Shown: piece by piece, positions 55,632-62,856 of the stretch
Position numbering within the stretch: position 1 is the first letter of the stretch
Layout: every line of letters begins with the position of its first letter
DNA from: Burkholderia lata
GTDB taxonomy: Bacteria > Pseudomonadota > Gammaproteobacteria > Burkholderiales > Burkholderiaceae
Length of the DNA: 64,000 nucleotides
NCBI RefSeq assembly: GCF_000012945.1
Contig: NC_007510.1
Location: 3,162,001-3,226,000, forward strand
Direction: 5' to 3'
Notes under the pieces: generated by a model
Seen by the model: only the letters and a program-made list of their open reading frames with translations
Told to the model about the DNA's origin: nothing
Database searches by the model: none
Program-made: the position numbers and the translations under genes

Positions 55632-56563
55632 ACCGCACGTTCGACCGCGACGCGGCGCAGGAACGCGGCCGCGCGGTCGAGCGCGTCGCGCGCTTCGGGC
55701 ACCATCGGCGCGTACAGCTGCCACACGTGCGGCATGTCCGGCCACACCTCGATCTCCACCGCTACCCCGGCCGCCTTTGCCTTCTCGGCGACGCGGCGCG
55801 AATCGTCGAGCAGCACCTCGGTGCTGCCGACCTGGATATACAGCGGCGGCAGGCCCGCGAAATCCGCATAGAGCGGCGATGCGTACGGATTCGTGCCGGG
55901 CTCGTCGCCCAGGTACAGCTTCGCGGCCTTCGGCAGCGCCGCACCCGCGAACATCGGATCGGCGCCGTCGTTCGTGCGCAGCGTGGCGCCGGTGGCGGCC
56001 AGGTCGGTCCACGGCGAGAACAGGATCGCGCCGGCCGGCAGCGGCTCGCCGCGGTCGCGCAGCGCAACGAGCGTCGCAAGCGCAAGGCCGCCGCCCGCCG
56101 AATCGCCGCCGAGCACGATCGACTCGGGCGGCGTGCCGAGCGCCAGCAGTTGCCGGTACGCGGCCAGCGCATCGTCGAGCGCGGCCGGGAAGCGGTTTTC
56201 GGGCGCCAGCCGGTAGTCGAGCGAGAACGAGCGCACGCCCGCGCGCTTCGTCAGGCCGAACACGAGCGGACGGTGGGTCTTCGTCGAACAGAAGTAATAG
56301 CCGCCGCCGTGGAAGTACAGCAGCGTGCGGCCGGGCCCGCGGCCCGCGCCCGCGTCGGTGCGTTCGAGCCACTCGCCGCGCAGCGGCGCGTCGCCCGGGC
56401 CATAGCACTGGCGCAGCCGGTAGCCCGACGGCGCACGGCGCGGCACGACCATCCGCAGGTCGGTAAAGCGCCGTGCGCGGGCAGGATCCAGCACCTCGCG
56501 CGTGGTCTCGGGCCGGAACTGCCAGCGCAGCAGCCAGCAGGCGAACTTGCTTTGCCAACTCAT
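55601..56563 (-). CDS. Alpha/beta hydrolase (hormone-sensitive-lipase-like esterase)
   Basis: About 320 residues with the HSL-family oxyanion motif YFHGGGYYF near residue 80, nucleophile GDSAGGG near 155, and catalytic Asp/His in PLYIQVGSTEVLLDD and MPHVWQL. Such enzymes hydrolyse short-chain esters. The ATG at 56563 (MSWQSKFACWLL) is the first credible start; the frame continues upstream. Its stop lies inside the 3' end of the converging ecsC gene. The upstream promoter region is adjacent to the TnpB relic at 56638, so the relic's right end could influence it. Confidence 0.9.
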   Translation of the reverse strand: MSWQSKFACWLLRWQFRPETTREVLDPARARRFTDLRMVVPRRAPSGYRLRQCYGPGDAPLRGEWLERTDAGAGRGPGRTLLYFHGGGYYFCSTKTHRPLVFGLTKRAGVRSFSLDYRLAPENRFPAALDDALAAYRQLLALGTPPESIVLGGDSAGGGLALATLVALRDRGEPLPAGAILFSPWTDLAATGATLRTNDGADPMFAGAALPKAAKLYLGDEPGTNPYASPLYADFAGLPPLYIQVGSTEVLLDDSRRVAEKAKAAGVAVEIEVWPDMPHVWQLYAPMVPEARDALDRAAAFLRRVAVERAVQRAGEASIA

Positions 56564-56637
56564 CGGACGCACTCCGTAATCACAGTGTGACGATGGTACG
56601 TGCGAACGTTCCCGCACCGCTCGACAAGTGCCTCTAC

Positions 56638-56700
56638 TTGACATCCTCCCGCGCCTGAAGGCTCGGGATTCCTACCGCGTTTGAAACGATGATGCTTGTC
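56638..56700 (-). repeat. IS200/IS605-type right end (omegaRNA 3' scaffold)
   Basis: Read on the reverse strand, the segment after the tnpB stop contains GCGGTAGGAATCCCGAGCC and GCGCGGGAGGATGTCAA, the recognisable right-end text of IS605-group tnpB elements. It folds as CCCG-A-GCC-TTCA-GGC-G-CGGG (plus strand 56648-56667), a bulged hairpin. GATGTCAA ends at 56638, and the adjacent host bases on that strand would act as the guide (GTAGAGGCACTTGTCG). These are typical features of the reRNA/omegaRNA end; expression is not known. Confidence 0.75.
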
Positions 56701-56883
56701 TCAGATCGCCTCGGCGGGTTCCTGCTTCACGGAGCGGCCCGACTGCACCGGCTCTCCACAGGCTGCAACGCGGTGCCCCCGCGCCAGTATGTTGATCGCA
56801 CCGACCACATCGGCATGGCCCTCATGCCCGCACCCGACACAGCGGAATGCCGCCTGCGTCTGCCGATTTCCGGCGCTCACGGA
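56701..56883 (-). pseudogene. Truncated TnpB (IS200/IS605 OrfB) C-terminal remnant
   Basis: About 60 codons survive, reading ...GNRQTQAAFRCVGCGHEG, HADVVGAINILARGHRV and ending QEPAEAI before the TGA at 56701. FRCVGCGHEGHADVVGAIN is the second half of the TnpB zinc finger plus the RuvC-III Asp region. The N-terminal RuvC I/II and the first CxxC are missing; the frame meets a stop at 56884, right where the CHRD gene's 3' end begins. This cannot encode a nuclease. No transposase tnpA or left end is seen. It is the only mobile-element remnant in the window. Confidence 0.85.
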
Positions 56884-56897
56884 TCAAACGCCGGCAC

Positions 56898-57332
56898 TCA
56901 GTTCGCCGGCATCACCTGGCCGCGGATCTCGCCGGACGGGTGGTCCTTCGTATGGACGTTGAAATACCACTTGCCGCCCATCAGGTCGGTGACCTGCGCG
57001 TCGGTGAGTTCCTTCGAACCGTTGATCGGGCTCGCCAGTTCGTCCTTCGGAATCGGCACCTGCACGCCGGCGTTCTGGCCGACCGGTGCGGGCCCGTGGA
57101 AGTGCGCGGCGGTGGCCGGCCCCGTGAGGTGTTCGTACGTGACCTTCCATTGCAGCATGTGGGTGGCCGTGTCGTAGGTCGCCTCGACGTCGCCCGAGCC
57201 CTTGGTCGCCGTCGGCGGCACTTCGCTCGACGGCTGGAGATTGGCGGACAGGCGCACCGTTTCGGCAGCGGCGCTGCCGGCGGCCAGCACGCCCGCGAGT
57301 AACGCGACCTGGAGCAAACGCAGCTTGAGCAT
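56898..57332 (-). CDS. CHRD-domain secreted protein
   Basis: A 144-residue exported protein: signal peptide in residues 1-23 (LKLRLLQVALLAGVLAAGSAAA), then a single CHRD domain, with SANLQPSSEVPP, TGPATAAHFHGPAPVG and GKWYFNVHTKDHPSGEIRGQV. CHRD domains are named after chordin; the bacterial versions have unknown function and are often periplasmic. A strong ribosome binding site (AAGGAGAG) precedes the ATG at 57332. Its stop lies 15 nt from the start of the TnpB remnant, so that element inserted directly behind it. Confidence 0.85.
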   Translation of the reverse strand: MLKLRLLQVALLAGVLAAGSAAAETVRLSANLQPSSEVPPTATKGSGDVEATYDTATHMLQWKVTYEHLTGPATAAHFHGPAPVGQNAGVQVPIPKDELASPINGSKELTDAQVTDLMGGKWYFNVHTKDHPSGEIRGQVMPAN

Positions 57333-57559
57333 GGACTCTCCTTGTACGACGTTGTACGCCGCCCGAGCGGGGGCGCCAGACATGATGGTAGTCGATCGCC
57401 GCCGCGCCGGGAGCCCACCGAACGGCCATGCAGCGAATCGCCGCATCGCGCCCGGCCGGCCCGCTCGCGCGGCGTGCGACGCGTCAGTCTGCGTCAACCT
57501 GGAATGGACCTTTGCAGCCCGGTGACTGAATCCGCGCGCAGCCTTTCGCTACACTTCGT

Positions 57560-57631
57560 CTCACAGTTGCTTGTTTCCTTCGTCCGAAGGAGTCTGCGAG
57601 TATTCACGCGGCCGCCCGGCCGCGTTTTTTT
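57560..57631 (+). ncRNA. Candidate small RNA
   Basis: This plus-strand segment lies in the 367-nt gap (57333-57699) between two reverse genes, so no plus-strand gene feeds its strong terminator. It holds a 6-bp hairpin CCTTCG-TC-CGAAGG (57577-57590), then the terminator stem CGCGGCCG-CC-CGGCCGCG (57606-57623) and eight T (57624-57631). A TACACT hexamer at 57550-57555 could be a -10 box; the -35 is weak. A transcript of about 70 nt is predicted. The start is uncertain and the candidate is by structure only. Confidence 0.5.
57606..57631 (+). terminator. Strong intrinsic terminator on the plus strand
   Basis: CGCGGCCG (57606-57613), CC, CGGCCGCG (57616-57623), then TTTTTTTT. It is oriented plus although both flanking genes are reverse, so it most likely ends a separate small transcript (see the candidate small RNA). 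Confidence 0.9.
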
Positions 57632-57699
57632 TGCGCACGCCCCAGTCGGGTCCGGTTCACACCGTATCAAGCATGACGAAGCGATCGCGCCGCGTCACA

Positions 57700-58473
57700 T
57701 CACGCGCGATAGCCGGGATCGATGCAGTCGACGATACGCTGCAGCGCGTCGAACGCATCCTGCCCCGCGCCATGCTTCGGATCGAAATTCAGCGAATCGC
57801 GCACGCACCCTTCGAGCACGGGCGGCGCAATCGGCAACGCATCGCCGATCGCATGCGTGGCGATCTGCACCTCACACGCGCGATTGAGCAGCCACATCAG
57901 CGAGAACGTCTGCGCAAGTGTTGCGCCGATCGTCACGGGCCCATGGTTTCGCAACAGCAGCACGGGCCGCCCGCCGGCGCTCTCGACGATGCGCCGCCCC
58001 TCTTCGAGATGCACGGTGATGCCCTCGAAGTCGTGATACGCGATCTTCCCGTACAGCTGCGCCGAATAGAAGTTCGAGAACGACAGCCCGTCGCGCGAAC
58101 AGCACACGGCCATCGTCGGTGTCGTGTGCACGTGCATCACGCAGTGCGCATCGGGCAGCGCCGCATGGATCGCGCTGTGGAACGTGAAGCCGGCCGGATT
58201 GATCGGCCAGTCGGAATGACCGATCACGTTGCCGTCGATGTCGATCTTCACAAGGTTCGACGCGCACACCTCGCGGTAATGGAGCCCGAACGGATTGATC
58301 AGGAAATGCCCGTCCTCGCCCGGCACGCGCAGCGAGATATGGTTGTAGATCAGCTCGGTCCAGCCGAGATGATCGAAGATGCGGTAAGCCGCCGCGAGCT
58401 GCACGCGCGCCTGCCATTCGGCTTCGGAGAAACGGGCGGGACGCGTGAACGGCTGGTTCGGGACACGTTGCAT
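57700..58473 (-). CDS. Class II aldolase/adducin-family protein
   Basis: A 257-residue protein of the class II aldolase/adducin fold, seen in IYNHISLRVPGEDGHFLINPFGLHYREV near residue 45, the metal-binding VMHVHTTPTM (HxH) near residue 110, and LLLRNHGPVTIG with a third His near 170. Metal-dependent class II aldolases of this branch act on sugar phosphates, but many homologues are of unknown substrate. The ATG at 58473 (MQRVPNQPF) is chosen because it precedes the conserved region; the upstream open frame is GC-rich filler. Reverse single gene. Confidence 0.85.
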   Translation of the reverse strand: MQRVPNQPFTRPARFSEAEWQARVQLAAAYRIFDHLGWTELIYNHISLRVPGEDGHFLINPFGLHYREVCASNLVKIDIDGNVIGHSDWPINPAGFTFHSAIHAALPDAHCVMHVHTTPTMAVCCSRDGLSFSNFYSAQLYGKIAYHDFEGITVHLEEGRRIVESAGGRPVLLLRNHGPVTIGATLAQTFSLMWLLNRACEVQIATHAIGDALPIAPPVLEGCVRDSLNFDPKHGAGQDAFDALQRIVDCIDPGYRA

Positions 58474-58622
58474 GGGGGAACTCCGGTTACGGGTGTGCGC
58501 GGCCCGCGTGGTACGGGCCGCCTGGCGGCACCGACTTGCGCGCCACATTAGTTGCGCGCACAACCATATCACCATTCCCCGCGCACCGGAAACGCGGGTT
58601 TAGCCGGAGCGCTTCCGTCCCC

Positions 58623-60248
58623 TTAAAGCTGGTCGTCGACCGGCAGCAGCATGAACATGCCGGTCATCAGGTTGCGCAGCAGCCCCGCATGCGGATCGAC
58701 GTGATAGGTGGTCGGCCGGCCGTCGTCGATGCCCGTCCATTCGAGTTCGGGCGACCCGCCGTTCGCCGGCGTCACGAGACTCACGCGGTAGCTGTCGTCC
58801 GGCTGCGTCACGCGCGCGAAGATCGTCGCGACCTGCTGTGCGAGCGCCGGGCTGTGGATAACGAGCGCCAGTTCGGTATTCAGGTGCGCGGACCGCGGAT
58901 CGAGGTTCATCGAGCCGATCACGAGGATCTTCCGGTCGATCACGTACGCCTTCGCATGCAGGCTCGCCCGCGAGCGCGACCCGAACAGGCGCGCGCGCTG
59001 CCGGCCCGGCTGGGCCTTGAACTCGTACAGCTCGACGCCGTGCTGCAGCAGCGGCACGCGATACGGCCCGTAGCCAGCCTGCACGGCGACCGCATCGGTC
59101 GCGGCGAGCGAATTGGTGAGAATCGCGACCCGCACGCCGCGTGCGGTCGTCTCGCCGAGGATCTTCACGCCCGCGTCGTGCGGCACGAAATACGGCGAGA
59201 ACGCGAGGAATTCCTGCTGCGCGCCGCGCGTGAGCTCGACGAGGCGCTGCATCGGCGGGCTCACGTATGCGTCGGTCGGCCGCGCGACCTTGTCGGGCGC
59301 GTCGACCTTGAACTCGGCCGGCGCCCATACGAGCGCGAGCTCGTCGCGCGCAATCTGCTGCGCGAGCGGCGTCGCGTTCAGCGGCTTCGCGTTGTACGGT
59401 TCGGCGTTCTGGCGCCAATGGCTGCGCAGCTCGTCGCGCGTCGCGTCGAGGTCCTTCGGATCGAACGACTGGTGATTCAGCACACTCAGCGGATAGCTGC
59501 TCGCGCTCGACCAGTACGTGTCGAAGCTCGCCGAGACGTCGTTCGTCACGGGGCCGGCGGCCAGCACGTCGAGATCGCGGAACTGCAGCGTCGGGCTCGC
59601 GCTGAAGTATTCGTCGCCGAGATTGCGGCCGCCGACGATCGCGATCTGGTTGTCCGCGATCATCGCCTTGTTGTGCATCCGGCGCGTGAAGCTGTCGATG
59701 CGCGTGAAGAAGTTGGCCGTGCGCTCGACCATGCCGTGCTGCGTCGCGCCGAACGGGTTGAACACGCGGATCTCGATGTTCGGGTGCGTGTTCAGTGCGG
59801 CCATGATGCGATCGATGTCGCGGAAATTCAGGTCGTCGACCAGCATCCGCACGCGCACGCCGCGATCGGCCGCGTACAGCGCAGCGGCGAGCAGCAGCTT
59901 GCCGGTGGTGTCCTCGGTCGCGATGTAGTACTGCATGTCGAGCGTCTTCGTCGCGGCCCGTGCGAGCGCGATGCGCATCTGCAGCGCCTCGGCGCCTTCC
60001 GGCAGCAGCCGGAAACCGGACTGGCCCGGATGCGCGGCCTCGGGCGCGGCCAGCGCGTCGTGCAGCGGCGTCGCGGTATCGGGCGGCAACGCGTGGGAGA
60101 CCGGGCGCTCGAGCGTCGTGGCGGGCGGATGCGTCGCGCAGGCGGCAACGAGCGACAGCAGTGCGCCGGCGGCCAGCGCACGGGCCGGGCGGCATGCGGC
60201 GCGCCACGACAGCGCGGCCGATGCGCGCCGGATCAAAGAGGTGAACAC
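58623..60248 (-). CDS. Phospholipase D-family lipoprotein (ClsC-like)
   Basis: A 541-residue protein with two HKD motifs, HNKAMIADNQIAIVGG (near residue 190) and HAKAYVIDRKILVIGS (near 415), each followed by the GG/GS-N pattern. The N-terminus has a hydrophobic stretch ending in a lipobox-like LSLVAAC (residues about 30-37), so it is probably a lipoprotein anchored at the outer face of the membrane. ClsC proteins make cardiolipin from phosphatidylglycerol and phosphatidylethanolamine; the assignment here is by motif and length. It is one of two PLD-type enzymes in the window. Confidence 0.85.
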   Translation of the reverse strand: MFTSLIRRASAALSWRAACRPARALAAGALLSLVAACATHPPATTLERPVSHALPPDTATPLHDALAAPEAAHPGQSGFRLLPEGAEALQMRIALARAATKTLDMQYYIATEDTTGKLLLAAALYAADRGVRVRMLVDDLNFRDIDRIMAALNTHPNIEIRVFNPFGATQHGMVERTANFFTRIDSFTRRMHNKAMIADNQIAIVGGRNLGDEYFSASPTLQFRDLDVLAAGPVTNDVSASFDTYWSSASSYPLSVLNHQSFDPKDLDATRDELRSHWRQNAEPYNAKPLNATPLAQQIARDELALVWAPAEFKVDAPDKVARPTDAYVSPPMQRLVELTRGAQQEFLAFSPYFVPHDAGVKILGETTARGVRVAILTNSLAATDAVAVQAGYGPYRVPLLQHGVELYEFKAQPGRQRARLFGSRSRASLHAKAYVIDRKILVIGSMNLDPRSAHLNTELALVIHSPALAQQVATIFARVTQPDDSYRVSLVTPANGGSPELEWTGIDDGRPTTYHVDPHAGLLRNLMTGMFMLLPVDDQL

Positions 60249-60456
60249 GGAAACTTCCTCGACTGGCGGAACAAAGGGCCCGCATGCGCCGCGACGCGCG
60301 GCTGGCGCGCGGTTCCGGCCGATTCTAGAGGGCGCCCGATGAACCGGTCAATCGCGCGGGGCAGCGCCGACGGCTTCGGACCGCGGACGGGAACCCGCCT
60401 GCCGGGCATCGATGCCTCGCCGCACCGGAGGTGCCCGCCGCACGGGCCACGCGTCG

Positions 60457-60473
60457 AAGCGGTCCGACCAATC
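60457..60473. promoter_or_regulatory. LldR/PdhR-like operator candidate after lutR
   Basis: AAGCGGTCCGACCAATC compares with the PdhR/LldR consensus AATTGGTNNNACCAATT; 11 of 14 defined positions agree (GGT and ACCAAT arms intact, the TT and last T differ). It abuts the lutR stop codon at 60474, on its downstream side. With the site at 61224 it brackets the regulator gene. Confidence 0.45.
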
Positions 60474-61190
60474 TCAGGCTCCGTCGCCGCTGCGCTCGAA
60501 ATGGCTGCGCACGTAGTCGATGTGCGTCTGCATCGCGGTGCGCGCCTCTTCGGGACGTTGTGCGCAGATGGCTTCGCACACGACGCGGTGCTGCAGCAAC
60601 AGCAGCTCGGACGCCTGCTCGTCGTGCGTCGTCATGCCCGCCACGTTGATCGAGATGTGTTCGCGCAGCATCCCGATCACGCTCGTATGCAGGTGCAGGA
60701 ACATCGTGTTGTGCGACGCGAGCGCGATCGCCTCGTGCAGCTTCGCGTCGGTCGCGGCTTCGACGGCCGCGGCGCCGTTCGCGTGCGCGGTTTCGAGCTC
60801 GCGCAGCAGCGTACGGATCCGGCGCCGGTCGTTCGTATCGGCGCGCAGCGCGGCGAAATAGGCGGTCGCGCCTTCGAGCACGCGGCGGAACTCGAGGATG
60901 TCGTCGCGCAGCGCCGGATGATCGGCAACCAGCTGGCCCCACGGTGACGCGATACCGGCACGCAACTGGTCGGTCACGTAGACGCCCGCGCCGCGCCGGC
61001 TCTGCAGCAGCCCGCGCGCGACGAGCCGCTGGGTCGCCTCGCGCACCGTATTGCGCGCGACGCCGTATTCCTGCGCGAGCACGCGCTCGGCCGGCAGACG
61101 CGCGCCGGCCGGCCAGGTGCCGTCGAGCAGCGCCGTCTCGATCTTGCGCATCACCACTTCGGTCCGGCCCCGTGCCGTCATCGCTGCCAT
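60474..61190 (-). CDS. lutR: FadR/LldR-type GntR regulator of lactate utilisation
   Basis: A 238-residue GntR-family regulator: winged helix in residues about 10-75 (RKIETALLDGTWPAGARLPAERVLAQEYGVARNTVREATQRLVARGLLQSRRGAGVYV) and an all-helical FCD-type C-terminal domain (LRDDILEFRRVLEGATAYFAAL; metal-binding residues in HEAIALASHN and HRVVCEAI). It is divergent from lutA, like LldR/LutR, which release DNA upon binding L-lactate. The start is the ATG at 61190, with GGGAG about 8 nt upstream. Name follows the context. Confidence 0.85.
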   Translation of the reverse strand: MAAMTARGRTEVVMRKIETALLDGTWPAGARLPAERVLAQEYGVARNTVREATQRLVARGLLQSRRGAGVYVTDQLRAGIASPWGQLVADHPALRDDILEFRRVLEGATAYFAALRADTNDRRRIRTLLRELETAHANGAAAVEAATDAKLHEAIALASHNTMFLHLHTSVIGMLREHISINVAGMTTHDEQASELLLLQHRVVCEAICAQRPEEARTAMQTHIDYVRSHFERSGDGA

Positions 61191-61223
61191 CGTCGCGTCT
61201 CCCTGCGGAATGCGTGCCGCGCC

Positions 61224-61240
61224 GATTGGCCCAACCAATT
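61224..61240. promoter_or_regulatory. LldR/PdhR-like operator in the lut divergent promoter
   Basis: GATTGGCCCAACCAATT matches the AATTGGTNNNACCAATT consensus at 12 of 14 defined positions. It lies between lutR (start 61190) and lutA (start 61325), and overlaps a weak promoter: TTGAGC at 61239-61244 and AATTAT at 61262-61267, spaced 17 nt. Binding would block lutA transcription and lutR autogenously. Confidence 0.65.
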
Positions 61241-61324
61241 TGAGCTACGGCGCCGTCGCGGGAATTATGCAGCGAAATCGTCGTCCCGCATCCGCATGCC
61301 GGGCCGTCGCATCTGGAGCGAGAC

Positions 61325-62125
61325 ATGAACGAAAGGCAGTACCCCGCCGCCGTCCCCGCGAACGTCTACCTGTTCGCGACTTGCCTGGTCGACCTGTTCG
61401 TCCCCGAAGCCGGGCTCGACGCGGTCCGCCTGCTGGAACGCGAAGGCCTGACCGTCCACTATCCGCGCGGCCAGAGCTGCTGCGGGCAGCCGGCCTACAG
61501 CAGCGGCAATCCCGACGAAGCGCGCCGCGTCGCGGCCGCGCAGCTCGACCTGTTCGCGCAACCGTGGCCCGTGATCGTGCCGTCCGGCTCGTGCGGCGGA
61601 ATGATCCGGCACCATTGGCCGGCGCTGTTCGCCGACGATCCCGTCCACGGCCCCAAGGCCCGTGCGATTGCGGAACGGACCTACGAACTCACCGAATTCC
61701 TCGTGCACGTGCTCGACGTGCGGCTCGATGCGCTCGCCGCGCCGGCCGGCGCCGACGAGAGCGTGGTGCTGCACACGTCGTGCGCGGCTCGCCGCGAGAT
61801 GGGTACCCGTGGCCACGGCGTCGCCCTCGTCGACGCACTGCCGGGCGTGACGCGCATCGAACACGAACGCGAATCCGAATGTTGCGGCTTCGGCGGCACG
61901 TTCTCGCTGAAACACCCGGACATCTCGGGCGCGATGGTGCGCGACAAGGTCGCGTCGGCCTGCGCGACGGGCTGCGACCGGCTCGTGTCCGCCGACTGCG
62001 GCTGCCTGCTGAACATCGGCCACGCGGCCGACAAGGCCGGCGCGCCGCTGCCGGTCGAGCACCTCGCCAGTTTCCTGTGGCGCCGCACGGCCGGCGCCGC
62101 ATCGCTGCGCGGAGACAAGCAATGA
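61325..62125 (+). CDS. lutA: Lactate utilisation Fe-S protein LutA
   Basis: About 266 residues with two CCG-type (cysteine-rich) domains, CCGQPAYSSGN near residue 52 and CCGFGGTFS near 187, typical of LutA/LldE. LutABC together oxidise L-lactate to pyruvate, feeding electrons to the chain. A GGAG-containing ribosome binding site precedes the ATG at 61325. The stop overlaps the lutC start by ATGA. Order here is lutA-lutC-lutB, unlike the lutA-lutB-lutC order of Bacillus. Confidence 0.94.
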   Translation: MNERQYPAAVPANVYLFATCLVDLFVPEAGLDAVRLLEREGLTVHYPRGQSCCGQPAYSSGNPDEARRVAAAQLDLFAQPWPVIVPSGSCGGMIRHHWPALFADDPVHGPKARAIAERTYELTEFLVHVLDVRLDALAAPAGADESVVLHTSCAARREMGTRGHGVALVDALPGVTRIEHERESECCGFGGTFSLKHPDISGAMVRDKVASACATGCDRLVSADCGCLLNIGHAADKAGAPLPVEHLASFLWRRTAGAASLRGDKQ

Positions 62126-62856
62126 GCGCGCGCGACGCAATCCTCCAGCGGCTGCGCGCCGCCGCCCCGGGTGTCGCGGCAGCGGCCGCCCCCACGCTCG
62201 ACGCACGCATCGACACGCATTACGACACGCGCCGCGCGCAGAACGAGGCCGCGCACGATCCGCACACGCTTGCCCACACGATGCAGGCCGCGCTCACCGC
62301 GTCGCACGCGGAGGTCTGGTGCGCGACCGGCGACGAATGGCCCGCGCAACTCGCTGCACGGCTCGCCGACGCCGGCGTGCGCCGCCTGCTGCTCGACCCG
62401 GCTCGCGCCGAATCCGCGGCGCTCGCCCGCGCGCTGCCCGACACGGTCGCGCCCGTGCCGTTCGACCGGCCGATCGACGCGTGGAAGACCGAACTGTTCG
62501 ACACGATCGACGCGGGCTTCACCGTCGCGCGCTCGGGAATCGCGGCCACCGGCACCGTCGTGCTCGCACCCGATGCCGGCACGCCGCGCACGGTGTCGCT
62601 GGTGCCGCCGCTGCATGTCGCGCTCGTTCATGCGAGCACGCTGCATCCGGACCTGCACGCGGCCGTGCACGCGGAGCGCTGGCACGCCGGCATGCCGACC
62701 AACCTCGTGCTGGTGTCGGGCCCGTCGAAGACCTCCGACATCCAGCAGACGCTCGCGTATGGCGCACACGGCCCACGCCGTCTGTGGGTCGTGATCGTCA
62801 CCGATACGGCAGCCGCCCGCCCGGCCGCCACCGCCAGCGAGGACTTCCCGCGATGA
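62122..62856 (+). CDS. lutC: Lactate utilisation protein LutC
   Basis: A 244-residue LUD-domain protein. The N-terminus SARDAILQRLRAAAP and the block DAGFTVARSGIAATGTVVLAPDAGTPRTVSLVPPLHVALVHASTLHPDLHAA match LutC/LldG, and LVLVSGPSKTSDIQQTLAYGAHGPRRLWVVIV closes the domain. It has no Fe-S motif. It overlaps lutA by 4 nt and lutB by 4 nt (ATGA junctions), so all three are translationally coupled. The frame extends upstream of the ATG at 62122, inside lutA, but that is not coding. Confidence 0.92.
   Translation: MSARDAILQRLRAAAPGVAAAAAPTLDARIDTHYDTRRAQNEAAHDPHTLAHTMQAALTASHAEVWCATGDEWPAQLAARLADAGVRRLLLDPARAESAALARALPDTVAPVPFDRPIDAWKTELFDTIDAGFTVARSGIAATGTVVLAPDAGTPRTVSLVPPLHVALVHASTLHPDLHAAVHAERWHAGMPTNLVLVSGPSKTSDIQQTLAYGAHGPRRLWVVIVTDTAAARPAATASEDFPR

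Noticed and set aside
54801..56558. A reverse 585-codon frame spanning the ecsC gene and the hydrolase
   Set aside because: The part opposite ecsC is antisense shadow; the hydrolase uses a different reverse frame.
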